Source: a virus
DNA: 33,694 nucleotides
Reading direction: 5' to 3' (one strand)
IMG/VR virus record: IMGVR_UViG_3300025030_000306
Coordinates: 1 to 33,694 of that record
Below are positions 17,497 through 25,186 of the stretch, one piece after another. The notes beneath the pieces were generated by a model. That model saw only the letters and a program-made list of their open reading frames with translations, ran no database searches and was not told the DNA's origin. The position numbers and the translations under genes are program-made. How positions within the stretch are numbered: the stretch's first letter is position 1; each line of letters opens with the position of its first letter.

Positions 17497-18062
17497 TCAA
17501 TACCTTAACCCTGCTTCTGCTGATTTCCTCACCAGTACAAGCAACCTGGATAGATGACCAGTTTGCAGCTATTGCTGCGATACAGGAGAATATCCCTGCT
17601 GGCTGCGCTGAGAAAGACTCAGAAGCCGGAGGGACGGCCGGAAACGAAAATGCCTTCAGGTATGCCACGTCTGATTATTGGGCAACTACTTTCACACCTA
17701 CGGCCTCATATACAGTTTGCCAAATAGACATGCCATCTGGCGTAATCGGTACGCCAACGATGAATGTTACGGCTTGCATATATGATTATGCAGGAGGAAC
17801 ACCAACAACTGTTATCGACTGCTCTACAGCAATAGCAGCCGGTGCTAACTTGAGTTTTACAGACGGTCTCGCTGCCCCTGTTACCAGCGGAACTACATAT
17901 GCACTCGTTGTTTACGCTGATGCAGTGAATGCTGATAATTATGTCTATTTCCCTTATGTGGCCACTGCCTCGAATATCGATTACTACGATGATGATGGGG
18001 CAGGAACGTGGACAGCACAAGCTGGAGATAGACACATGAAGTACACGGTGTATGGACAATGA
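17484..18062 (+). CDS. Secreted beta-rich protein with Sec signal peptide
   Basis: A 192-residue protein. ATG 17484 lies after GGGGG (17468-17472); an in-frame TTG at 17463 is less likely because the signal peptide begins at the ATG. The signal peptide is MYALINTLTLLLLISSPVQA with likely cleavage after VQA. The mature part is a single beta-sandwich-like domain (DYWATTFTPTASYTVCQIDM, YVYFPYVATASNIDYYDDDG) with paired cysteines; such jelly-roll-like modules occur in bacterial surface proteins and may bind carbohydrate. It is linked to the next gene by ATGA. No enzyme motif is recognised. Confidence 0.65.
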   Translation: MYALINTLTLLLLISSPVQATWIDDQFAAIAAIQENIPAGCAEKDSEAGGTAGNENAFRYATSDYWATTFTPTASYTVCQIDMPSGVIGTPTMNVTACIYDYAGGTPTTVIDCSTAIAAGANLSFTDGLAAPVTSGTTYALVVYADAVNADNYVYFPYVATASNIDYYDDDGAGTWTAQAGDRHMKYTVYGQ

Positions 18063-19858
18063 AATACTTAATACCTTTATTTCTTTTACTGATGTTTCCA
18101 ACCTCGCTCTGGTCAGCATGTGGAGGGAGTTCTCCGACCTGGACGGCGGCAAGCGCGAGCCAAACAGATGTTGCTGAGTGTATCACGGGGGCGACTGACG
18201 GGGATACGGTCAATGTCCCTAGCGGAACCGGCACGGGAACAGGCAGGACGAATATAACCAAAACAATCATCCTCACCGGAGCCGGGATTGCTAGTACCTC
18301 TATCAATTACGGATTCTATATTACCACTGGTGGTGATGATACCGTTATCTCTGGGATACGGTTTACCGGAGCAGCTCCCATCAAGATAACCAGCGGCACT
18401 GATTACAGCGGGACTCCTATCCCTGGGTTAAGAATAACTGGATGCCAGTTTGATTCAACTACTAATGGTGTAATTAGTTTCCACAATGGGTCTACAGGAC
18501 TAGTAGATAATTGCACATTTCCGACATTCAACGGAACTGATGCTGCAATTTACACTTATGGGCGGGATGGCACAGATTGGTCAAATGCTTCAGATTGGGG
18601 CGGGGCGGGGAGATATGTTTTTATTGAAGACAACCTTTTTCAAGGAACCTTTAACCATGCCGTTCTTGGCTCATGGGGTGCGTCCTATGTAGCCCGATGC
18701 AACAAGACCATAGGCGGTGGTGATACCTTTGATGTTCATGGCTATGGGCATGGAACTAATAGGCATGGTGGCAGAGCTGTCGAGATTTACGGGAACAGTA
18801 TAAACAACCAGAGGTGGACACGGACAATGCAGTTTCGTGGCGGGTCTGGGAGGATATTTACTAACCGCTGGAGCGTCTGCGGAGCTGCTTGTCAAAGCTC
18901 AACCTTTGGCGCAGCAGGTGCCGGAATCTCGCTCTTTGATAATCGGATGCCTGGGTCAGCAAACAACCTCGCAATGGCCTACCCTGCTGACGGTGCCGAC
19001 TGTACATCTGCATCAAGCTCTACCTGCACGACTGCAAACCAAAGTACCTGCTGTTCCGGTACTGAAGGCTATCCCTGTTGCGGCCAAGTTGGGCGAGGGC
19101 AGTCTGGAAGTGGTGACAACAACCAAACACTGGACCCCTTGTACTTGTGGGATAACACAGATGTATCGGGCAACGCGGTAGGCACTTCTGTACAGACTGG
19201 TGCCGAGGCGTATTTCACACTTAATACCGATTACTACGCCAGCAGTTCTCCTGAAGCATTCCCAGTGGGGTACACTCCATACACCTACCCGCACCCTGAC
19301 AGGGGCATTGCCGCAACTACTACTTGCCTTACTGGAGTTGACTCGCAGGCTGATACAGCTATTAAGTTCTGGGGAACGGCAGGAGCTGTCTCTGGGACAA
19401 TCACTTCTTTCGCCATGACTGAGTCTACATTGGTCAGTGGTGGAGCTACGCTAGACATCACTATCTACAATGACACCCTGGAGGCCAATATAAACGCCTA
19501 CCATGCTGAGTTCATTGCGGGGTGTTTATCAAAGATTGGCGCGGCGACCTTGCCAAACGGATGGAACGCTGAGATAGTGGCGGACGAAGTTGTCACAGCA
19601 ATCACTAGGGTGAATGATACACTACTCCGTTGGACGCTTTCTGCAAACGCCGCGTATGCTATTGACCGGAACGATGGCCTCATCGCCTGTTATATCCCGC
19701 ATGAGATGCTGGTGATGGCAACTGAAGACATTGTCCCCACACCCGCATTTTTTATAAGTAACGAAACGCCGATACAACCGCGACCAATCGGAACTCATTC
19801 TGCGACTGGCCAGATGGGACAGAATTCTACTAGTGGCGCAAGGATAGTGAGTCCATGA
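18059..19858 (+). CDS. Secreted right-handed beta-helix protein with Sec signal peptide
   Basis: A 599-residue protein. The signal peptide is MKYLIPLFLLLMFPTSLWSA, with probable cleavage just before the Cys-Gly-Gly. Residues ~30-250 are a parallel beta-helix of the pectate-lyase type: DGDTVNVPSGTGTGTGRTNI, then coil-like ISGIRFTGAAPIKITSG, LRITGCQFDSTTNGVISFHN and LVDNCTFPTF. Residues ~310-345 form a dense Cys cluster (STCTTANQSTCCSG, YPCCGQ). The C-terminal ~170 residues are another beta domain. The fold is typical of tailspikes or polysaccharide lyases, but export by Sec is typical of bacterial enzymes. It could be a secreted depolymerase or a host-surface modifier; catalytic residues cannot be assigned. 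Confidence 0.68.
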   Translation: MKYLIPLFLLLMFPTSLWSACGGSSPTWTAASASQTDVAECITGATDGDTVNVPSGTGTGTGRTNITKTIILTGAGIASTSINYGFYITTGGDDTVISGIRFTGAAPIKITSGTDYSGTPIPGLRITGCQFDSTTNGVISFHNGSTGLVDNCTFPTFNGTDAAIYTYGRDGTDWSNASDWGGAGRYVFIEDNLFQGTFNHAVLGSWGASYVARCNKTIGGGDTFDVHGYGHGTNRHGGRAVEIYGNSINNQRWTRTMQFRGGSGRIFTNRWSVCGAACQSSTFGAAGAGISLFDNRMPGSANNLAMAYPADGADCTSASSSTCTTANQSTCCSGTEGYPCCGQVGRGQSGSGDNNQTLDPLYLWDNTDVSGNAVGTSVQTGAEAYFTLNTDYYASSSPEAFPVGYTPYTYPHPDRGIAATTTCLTGVDSQADTAIKFWGTAGAVSGTITSFAMTESTLVSGGATLDITIYNDTLEANINAYHAEFIAGCLSKIGAATLPNGWNAEIVADEVVTAITRVNDTLLRWTLSANAAYAIDRNDGLIACYIPHEMLVMATEDIVPTPAFFISNETPIQPRPIGTHSATGQMGQNSTSGARIVSP

Positions 19859-19977
19859 CAACCATTGTCTTATTTTTAGAAATCGTGGCGCTGGCGATAA
19901 TCGCCGGTACACTGGTGTACGACGAGATAGACTACCAAAGGAGGGTACGGAAATGGAAAAATTACGGATCATGTTGA
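19855..19977 (+). CDS. Small single-pass membrane protein (40 aa)
   Basis: ATG 19855 overlaps the preceding TGA (ATGA). The peptide MTTIVLFLEIVALAIIAGTL is a complete transmembrane helix, followed by VYDEIDYQRRVRKWKNYGSC and a final Cys, a charged tail that should stay in the cytoplasm or periplasm depending on topology. Its 3' end overlaps the start of the following lipoprotein gene in another frame by 25 bases. A role in lysis (holin- or inner spanin-like) is possible but it is shorter than known spanins. Confidence 0.5.
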   Translation: MTTIVLFLEIVALAIIAGTLVYDEIDYQRRVRKWKNYGSC

Positions 19978-20210
19978 TTGTCCTGGCCCTGGTCGGGCTG
20001 GGCGGGTGTGCCAGGTACTCGGCCGAGGCGTATGTGGAAATCTATCAGCTTGGAGCTGAAGGTGGGTACGGCCTGTTCGGAGACGTAGTTGCCGGCGGAT
20101 GCTTGATGTATTCCAAGGGCGCCCTCGATGGGATTCACTTCGCTTACGAAAGCGATAAGTGCAATGTCGAGATCAACCCTGAACCTCTGCCGATGTCAGG
20201 AGATTTATAA
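19953..20210 (+). CDS. Phage-encoded lipoprotein (lipobox)
   Basis: An 85-residue protein. The N-terminus MEKLRIMLIVLALVGLGGCA is a type II signal peptide: basic start, hydrophobic core and lipobox LGGC with Cys19 as lipidation site. The mature part (~67 residues) is Gly/Tyr rich with two more cysteines (GGC, DKC). A strong ribosome site AAAGGAGG (19937-19944) precedes it. It overlaps a small membrane protein gene, an arrangement resembling inner/outer spanin pairs, but it is not proline-rich like most outer spanins. A surface lipoprotein for superinfection exclusion is another option. Confidence 0.65.
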   Translation: MEKLRIMLIVLALVGLGGCARYSAEAYVEIYQLGAEGGYGLFGDVVAGGCLMYSKGALDGIHFAYESDKCNVEINPEPLPMSGDL

Positions 20211-20689
20211 TGTACGAAGTCAAGCTCTCACTGGTCAATGCAAAATTGGCGGACTTGGGCATTAAGATTGTTGCCGATACCGCCCCGGCCCCAGGGCCGA
20301 CTCCTCCCGGCCCTACGCCGCCCCCTCCTACTCCTCCGCCGGCTGACGGAATTATCGATGTCAACTACAAGGACATCCTCCACCATTACAACCCGGTGAG
20401 CCTACAGAAAGAACACCCGCCGAACGGATGGGGTGTGTCCCTGATCTTTTGCGTCGGGGACGCCTACGAGTCGGTCACCTTCAATGGTGTGTCGTTTCGG
20501 TGTCAGAATCGAAACGATGAGGGTCGGGAGTGGTGGACCAACATTGATTTCAAAAAACAGCAGCCAACCCACATGTCAGGAACGGTCCTCGCTAAAAACC
20601 GAAACGGGAAGACTTATCGGTTCACAATCCCCGCAGGCGGCAAGAGCTACCTGGATTACAAGGGGAATTGTTTTGGCAAGAAGCGATGA
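20210..20689 (+). CDS. Proline-rich-linker protein, unknown function
   Basis: A 159-residue protein with GGAG (20200-20203) and a TAATG junction to the lipoprotein gene. Residues 1-25 form a short beta unit, residues ~26-45 are an extended proline linker (PAPGPTPPGPTPPPPTPPPA), and the rest is a compact domain with several Trp and two Cys (NGWGVSLIFCVGDAYESVTF, then EGREWWTNIDF). A spike-like or surface-binding role is possible; no family is recognised. Codons are GC-rich like the neighbouring 19.9-20.8 kb genes. Confidence 0.6.
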   Translation: MYEVKLSLVNAKLADLGIKIVADTAPAPGPTPPGPTPPPPTPPPADGIIDVNYKDILHHYNPVSLQKEHPPNGWGVSLIFCVGDAYESVTFNGVSFRCQNRNDEGREWWTNIDFKKQQPTHMSGTVLAKNRNGKTYRFTIPAGGKSYLDYKGNCFGKKR

Positions 20690-20847
20690 GCGAAACTCGA
20701 GAACTGGCGCTGGACCTGCTGCGGGTAATCATGGACTGGCACTCCGACCCGTCATCGGTAGATTACCGACGCTGTGATATCTCGCCGTGTCCATGGTGCA
20801 AAGAGGCGTCTGAGGTTATTGCAAAACATCAATTTGGTAAGCACTAA
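20686..20847 (+). CDS. 53-residue protein with CxxxxCxxC motif, unknown
   Basis: ATG 20686 overlaps the preceding stop (ATGA) and its TAA overlaps the next ATG (TAATG), which supports it as a real gene. The peptide starts MSETRELALDLLRVIMDWHS, then contains CDISPCPWCKEASE, a cluster that could bind zinc, next to a short amphipathic helix. GC-rich codons tie it to the upstream genes. Function unknown. Confidence 0.55.
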   Translation: MSETRELALDLLRVIMDWHSDPSSVDYRRCDISPCPWCKEASEVIAKHQFGKH

Positions 20848-21275
20848 TGGATAAAGTCGTTGAGTACCGTAAGAAGTACAATTACATAACTAATCGAGCG
20901 CATACTTACCAGACTAATATTAACCCGCCTAAAGATATACTTACTGAGTATGTTAAGCTGTATACCAGTGGCGTCCTCTGGTTAGCTTCGGGCTATGCTT
21001 GGAACGGCGCAGATGTGGCTACTGATACAGAAACTAATATGAGGGCTAGTCTTATTCATGATGCCCTAGTATGCTTAATTCAAGATGACTTACTTGACAA
21101 AGGATTTAAATCTGAAGTGGACTGGGAGTATTATCGTACATGCCGAGAAGATGGCATGAGTCTACCCAGAGCTATAATGCACTTATGGGGTGTGCAGTAC
21201 AACAAGTGGGAAAGTCACAATTATAGAAAAGTTTACGTGTCGCCGAGGGGGCGTACTAACAATGGAATGTCCTAG
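20847..21275 (+). CDS. DUF1353-like protein preceding the lysis genes
   Basis: A 142-residue protein. Residues ~45-80 contain WLASGYAWNGADVATDTETN followed by MRASLIHDALVCLIQDD, which is like the (W.G.......R.a.liHDALY) signature of DUF1353 proteins often found near phage endolysins. Its biochemical function is unknown. Codon use returns to the AT-rich phage style here, marking the end of the accessory island. It overlaps the holin candidate by 14 bases. Confidence 0.68.
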   Translation: MDKVVEYRKKYNYITNRAHTYQTNINPPKDILTEYVKLYTSGVLWLASGYAWNGADVATDTETNMRASLIHDALVCLIQDDLLDKGFKSEVDWEYYRTCREDGMSLPRAIMHLWGVQYNKWESHNYRKVYVSPRGRTNNGMS

Positions 21276-21615
21276 AGAAGGGTGCGCAACTGTGCAGGTA
21301 TTAGCTTCGCAACTAGAGGAATCTGTCGAGCAGGCCACACAGTGCTTGAATGACATGACTAAGGCTAATAAGGACTTCTTAGTTATTATTACTGAAGCTA
21401 AGACTCTCGCATCTGAGCAATCAAAACAACTAGCTCATATAGTCAATACAATTGCGCAACTAAGTACTGTAGTAGTCACACATGGTGAGGCTATTGCTGT
21501 GCTGAAAAGTCAGGAGAATAAAGGGGCCTCCACGGCTACGGCGTCAACTATATCGTCTACACTAGCTGGGGTACTCATACTGTTATTCGAATGGTTACGG
21601 GGGAACGGCCAATGA
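21262..21615 (+). CDS. XhlA-like holin candidate
   Basis: A 117-residue protein. ATG 21262 (MECPREGCATVQVLASQLEE) is preceded by GAGGGGG (21245-21251); an upstream in-frame ATG at 21190 lies deep in the previous gene and is rejected. Residues ~12-88 form a coiled coil with heptads (LEESVEQATQCLNDMTKANK and onward). Residues ~93-112 are one C-terminal transmembrane helix (STISSTLAGVLILLFEWL). This order, coiled coil then C-terminal membrane helix, is that of haemolysin XhlA-type phage proteins, which act with or as holins. Position directly before the endolysin, with an ATGA junction, supports a lysis role. Confidence 0.7.
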   Translation: MECPREGCATVQVLASQLEESVEQATQCLNDMTKANKDFLVIITEAKTLASEQSKQLAHIVNTIAQLSTVVVTHGEAIAVLKSQENKGASTATASTISSTLAGVLILLFEWLRGNGQ

Positions 21616-21956
21616 CGTTATCTGAAGCTCAGGTCCTATTCACTAGTTTAATTGCCGCCCATGTTAACTGGATTAATAATGAGCACGGATTAGGACTAGG
21701 AGTTAATGTCGCATTTGACGAGGTGGCTGAAAATATAACTACTAAGGACCCTACGTCAGATCACATGAAGAATAGTAATCACCATCGTAGGCTAGCCGCA
21801 GATTTACTTATGTTCATAAATGGGGTTTACCAAGAAGACTCAGAGGCTCATGAAGAGTCCGCAGCAATATGGCTTACCCGCCATCCCCTCTGTCGTAATG
21901 GTATTGGCTGGGGGGATGGCGGGCACTATTCAATCGAGTGGGGCGGGGTTTCTTGA
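21612..21956 (+). CDS. Endolysin, M15-family peptidase (peptidoglycan L,D/D,D-peptidase)
   Basis: A 114-residue protein. The start at 21612 makes an ATGA overlap with the holin candidate; an upstream ATG at 21591 is less likely. The zinc motifs of M15 (VanY/ L-alanyl-D-glutamate peptidase) enzymes are visible: S55-N-H57 then A62-A-D64 (SNHHRRLAADLLMF), and H105-YSI-E109 (GGHYSIEWGG). His57, Asp64 and His105 would bind zinc with Glu109 as catalytic base. Only the catalytic domain is present. No signal peptide is visible, so it probably needs the holin for release. Its last 27 bases overlap the convergent minus-strand gene. Confidence 0.8.
   Translation: MTLSEAQVLFTSLIAAHVNWINNEHGLGLGVNVAFDEVAENITTKDPTSDHMKNSNHHRRLAADLLMFINGVYQEDSEAHEESAAIWLTRHPLCRNGIGWGDGGHYSIEWGGVS
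21877..21923. repeat. Perfect 12-bp inverted repeat at the end of the endolysin gene
   Basis: CCCGCCATCCCC (21877-21888) is repeated inverted as GGGGATGGCGGG (21912-21923) with a 23-base loop. It sits just inside the convergent 3' ends. It lacks a T-run on either strand, so it is not a classical terminator, but the GC-rich stem could slow transcription from both sides or protect 3' ends. Confidence 0.6.
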
Positions 21957-22169
21957 GAACACTTTATCACAGAAGTTTTGGGCCATTGGGTAGAAGTAAT
22001 CTTCCATATGCCTAGCCAGAATCATATGAGGCCGTTTACCCGGTTCCTTGATAAGGTCAGTGACTGGTATGCGGATAGCATTCCTGAGCTTCTTGTCCCC
22101 ATAGGTAACCGTTATTTCTACCATCACTTCATGGTCTACTGTTTGCCACTGCATTTCATTCTCAGCCAT
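21930..22169 (-). CDS. Hypothetical protein at the end of the replication block
   Basis: A 79-residue acidic protein (MAENEMQWQTVDHEVMVEIT). A good ribosome site (AAGGAG) lies just upstream. The sequence shows a beta-strand pair followed by a helix (RIPVTDLIKEPGK, ARHMEDYFYPMAQNF). It is the last gene of the minus-strand block and ends 27 bases inside the endolysin gene on the other strand. No family recognised. Confidence 0.55.
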   Translation of the reverse strand: MAENEMQWQTVDHEVMVEITVTYGDKKLRNAIRIPVTDLIKEPGKRPHMILARHMEDYFYPMAQNFCDKVFSRNPAPLD

Positions 22170-22371
22170 TGATATTCTCCTTTTTAAGAATCATTTCCAT
22201 AGCCTTAACCTCACTAGTACCTTGAGGCCCCTTCCATACCCAAATAGACGTGTACTTAGGAGTCCATGGCCCGTAAAAAACATCGACGACGCTAAACGTA
22301 TCTAAATTGGCTTTGCTTATCATCAGAGTCCTATACTCTACACCATCCGAACTAAACGTTACTTTTACCAT
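22162..22371 (-). CDS. Hypothetical protein, unknown
   Basis: A 69-residue protein (MVKVTFSSDGVEYRTLMISK) with AAGGAG before the start. It has Trp-rich beta-like segments (VVDVFYGPWTPKYTSIWVWK). It overlaps the helicase gene by 20 bases and the next gene by 8, so it is translationally coupled to both. Nothing in it points to a function. Confidence 0.55.
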   Translation of the reverse strand: MVKVTFSSDGVEYRTLMISKANLDTFSVVDVFYGPWTPKYTSIWVWKGPQGTSEVKAMEMILKKENING

Positions 22372-23746
22372 GTATATACTCCTTAAGGTAGTTTAATAAC
22401 TTTTGCTGACCAGATGCTTTAGCATCAATCGCGGCTTTAACAGCTTCATCAATCGTGTCTGTGGCTATCAAGTGATGAACTATTACAGGATACTTCTGCC
22501 CTTGTCTGGCTAGGCGCCCTGTAAGTTGTATGTATTGCTCTAGACTCCAAGTTAACCCATACCATATAAGTATATGTCCCCCATCTTGTAAGTTTACACC
22601 ATGAGAAATAGAAGCTGGATGGCATATAAGAAGAGGGATATTACCAGCATTCCAACTATCCATAATGCGAATTGCATCTTTGGCATCACATCCTCCTGCT
22701 ATTACTTCGGCTTTAGGAAAGGCTTGTTTAAGCATATCTAGTTCAAACCTAAACTGTATAGCACATAGTATAGACTTACCGGGATGGGCTTCTATCACCT
22801 CCTTAAGAGCTTCTAGTTTGGCTTCATGTAATATGTGGCACCCGGTTCTCTTTAATGTTATGTCATCATAAGTGTATATACCTCCTTGTATTACTTGTCT
22901 AAGCTTCATACTAAGAGACGCCGCATTCTCAGAAAATACTGCAGTTTGGTCATCCAGCTGTAAAGCCATTGCCTGTTCTAACTGATGGTACTTAACTGTA
23001 GCTTCGGCAGGTAATGCAATAGGTATAAAATTGTAGATCACTTCTGGTAAGTCTTTGTAATCCGCCGCGTCTAACCTAAAGGTTATAGGGGCTACAGCAT
23101 CATAGATTACCTGCTTATAAATCTCTGGAACTTTGTAGAGCGTAACAGGCATGCCAGGATAACTGAATGACTGACAGTACTGCTTTCTGAAAGCTGATAT
23201 ATTCTTACCAAGACACTGGCCCTTATCAAGCAGATAATACTGTGACCACAGGTCTATAAGACTCTGGGGTGCGGGCGTAGCAGACAGAGCCATACGACGA
23301 TTGGTAAGTAACATATCCATCTTCTTTAGCCAGTCAAACCGTTTAGTACTATGTGACTTAACGAAAGTTGCTTCGTCCAAAACGAGATTCATATTGACCC
23401 ATTTTAAGCCTTTCTGATTAGGGCTAGTCAAAGCACTAAAAAGCCATTTTAAACTCGAATAAGGGCAGAATATGGCCTTATAACTAGCTAAATTTTTGAG
23501 TATTCTTAACTTATCGTCCCCGTGAAGAGTAGCATAATTTATGTCGAACCCCCACTTCTTAATTTCATTAGGCCACGACGTCATGCAGACCCTTACGGGG
23601 GCAACTACTAGAGTCGGTCTGGATAGGGCTTGAATCCATTCCAGAGCGATACGTGTTTTACCCAACCCCATATCAATAGCCATATATGAAGCTGGGTGCT
23701 CTAAAGCAAACTGTAATGCACGCCTCTGATAGTCATGCATTGTCAT
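22352..23746 (-). CDS. SNF2-type superfamily 2 DNA helicase/translocase
   Basis: A 464-residue protein with the SF2 motifs in order: Q-like MHDYQRRALQFAL, motif I MGLGKT (Lys30), motif Ia VVAPVRVCMTSWPNE, motif II VLDEATFVK, motif III ALSATPAPQSL, then C-terminal HVVQ-like segments CHPASISHGVNLQDGGH and motif VI YIQLTGRLARQGQ. It is the minimal SNF2 form common in phages, where it couples ATP use to movement on double-stranded DNA; a role in replication, recombination or repair is likely. GGAGG lies 8 bases before the start, which overlaps the ligase stop as ATGA. Confidence 0.88.
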   Translation of the reverse strand: MTMHDYQRRALQFALEHPASYMAIDMGLGKTRIALEWIQALSRPTLVVAPVRVCMTSWPNEIKKWGFDINYATLHGDDKLRILKNLASYKAIFCPYSSLKWLFSALTSPNQKGLKWVNMNLVLDEATFVKSHSTKRFDWLKKMDMLLTNRRMALSATPAPQSLIDLWSQYYLLDKGQCLGKNISAFRKQYCQSFSYPGMPVTLYKVPEIYKQVIYDAVAPITFRLDAADYKDLPEVIYNFIPIALPAEATVKYHQLEQAMALQLDDQTAVFSENAASLSMKLRQVIQGGIYTYDDITLKRTGCHILHEAKLEALKEVIEAHPGKSILCAIQFRFELDMLKQAFPKAEVIAGGCDAKDAIRIMDSWNAGNIPLLICHPASISHGVNLQDGGHILIWYGLTWSLEQYIQLTGRLARQGQKYPVIVHHLIATDTIDEAVKAAIDAKASGQQKLLNYLKEYIHGKSNV

Positions 23747-24894
23747 TTGTCAAACCTCCATCTTAAAAACCTTGGGTGCCGAAGACTGCCATCAGGAGTC
23801 ACCTCATGATAAAGGACTTCGGCAATCCAGCCTGTGTACTTATCTCCTCCGTCCCAGATTTCTCGGCGTTCGTCATCTGAGAACCCTCCGCCTACTTTAA
23901 CCTGGACTCCATTACGGTTAACAATAATACCGCCAAGCATGCACATGTATTTTCCTTCACCTTCGAAGAGCCCCACCACTGGTAAGTCTTCAGACTCAAC
24001 TTGCTTCATTTTCATCCACGAGTAACTTCGCTTGTGTTCATAAGTGTAATGTAATGGCCGAACTACTAAACCTTCGTATGTTTGTTCAATAGCCCGTTGA
24101 TAATAAAACTGTAACTCTTCTATACTCCTAACTACCCAAGCTGGTACTTCTTGAATATACTCTTTTGTGTAGTCAGCGACTAATACCCGTTTTAGCCCGT
24201 ATTCACTTTCTTTGGATTCAGGCAAATCTAGTATGTACGCCGAGACATTAGGTACTTCAGTATAACTTCTTATCATACCTGAGCCTACTTGAAAACTAAC
24301 CCCTGGGACATATAACTCGAGGTCAAGTACAGGAGCGTTAATACTTACTAAGTGCTCTTTGAGCCGAGTCAAACCGTATAACTTTTTGCCATTACGAGTA
24401 TAAAATTCTCCGTCCCGGTATATACTGCGTATGCCATCAATCTTAAGGGTAGCCCAACAAGGAAACGTAACCCGCTTCTCGTCAAACTTGTGCGCAAGCA
24501 TTACGTCGTGGGTAGGAATTAGCCCTGGCCAGACTGAGTTAATAGTCTTGGTGGATATTCCGCACCTAAGGTCTTTGTTAAGTATGTGCCCAAACAGTAT
24601 TGAGTCTTCCAGAGTTAACTGTTTCATATACCTAATAACTACATGTTCAGCTTGATGTCCTGACAGAACACCTGAAGCCAGTTGGTCTAGGATTAGCCAG
24701 CCCTCTCTATCCAGCGGGCCTGTACCAGTGCCTAAGACTCCAGGGGCCGTTAGATGGTACATCTTAAATGGGTTATAGGTGTACTCCAATATAGTTTTAA
24801 GTTCAAGGCTATCCGAGTTCCTCAGTACCTGTTTCTTTGAGTTTGTTGAAGACTCCCTGGTTAGACGTGTGAGTACCTCGTATTCGTTGGTCAT
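23743..24894 (-). CDS. ATP-dependent DNA ligase
   Basis: A 383-residue protein. The nucleotidyltransferase motifs are present: motif I ATLKIDGIRS with the adenylated Lys151, motif III SAYILDLP, motif IV YEGLVVRP and motif V SWMKMKQVE. A C-terminal OB-like domain (residues ~290-380) follows. It seals nicks such as those between lagging-strand fragments, using ATP. Start ATG 24894 is chosen because GGAGGAG lies directly upstream; a start 12 codons earlier lacks one. The start is 86 bases inside the VRR-NUC gene, which suggests translational coupling. Confidence 0.9.
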   Translation of the reverse strand: MTNEYEVLTRLTRESSTNSKKQVLRNSDSLELKTILEYTYNPFKMYHLTAPGVLGTGTGPLDREGWLILDQLASGVLSGHQAEHVVIRYMKQLTLEDSILFGHILNKDLRCGISTKTINSVWPGLIPTHDVMLAHKFDEKRVTFPCWATLKIDGIRSIYRDGEFYTRNGKKLYGLTRLKEHLVSINAPVLDLELYVPGVSFQVGSGMIRSYTEVPNVSAYILDLPESKESEYGLKRVLVADYTKEYIQEVPAWVVRSIEELQFYYQRAIEQTYEGLVVRPLHYTYEHKRSYSWMKMKQVESEDLPVVGLFEGEGKYMCMLGGIIVNRNGVQVKVGGGFSDDERREIWDGGDKYTGWIAEVLYHEVTPDGSLRHPRFLRWRFDK

Positions 24895-25186
24895 TCTTAT
24901 CTCCTCCAGTAAGAGTATACCGTATAGCATCGACCTCTATTTTAGTTGACACTACCACCACTACTTGATTTAACTTCTGCAGTAAATTAATCTCGTGTAT
25001 TTGACCAAGAGATAACTTACCATCGGGAGCCTTACACTCCACAAATAACACTCCTCCGCCTGGAAATACACATATCCTGTCTGGCACACTGTTTCGTCCA
25101 GGACTCGTGAATTTGTAAGGTATTCCCCCAAGTTCTCGCACCATCTTGCATAGGTACTGCTCAACCTCATTCTCCTTTTGTCCCAT
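24809..25186 (-). CDS. VRR-NUC domain endonuclease
   Basis: A 125-residue protein. GGAGG upstream selects ATG 25186; an earlier in-frame ATG at 25258 lies in the previous gene. The core reads VPDRICVFPGGGVLFVECKA followed by GKLSLGQ: Asp36, Glu50-x-Lys52 and Gln62 form the PD-(D/E)XK active site of the stand-alone VRR-NUC family, phage nucleases linked to replication and recombination intermediates. Length fits small stand-alone members. It lies between the polymerase-linked small gene and ligase, as in many phages that also carry an SNF2 helicase. Confidence 0.88.
   Translation of the reverse strand: MGQKENEVEQYLCKMVRELGGIPYKFTSPGRNSVPDRICVFPGGGVLFVECKAPDGKLSLGQIHEINLLQKLNQVVVVVSTKIEVDAIRYTLTGGDKNDQRIRGTHTSNQGVFNKLKETGTEELG

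Noticed and set aside
21190-21261. Longer N-terminus for the holin candidate (start at 21,190)
   Set aside because: It would lie deep in the DUF1353-like gene without a ribosome site; the start at 21,262 has GAGGGGG upstream and a normal short overlap.
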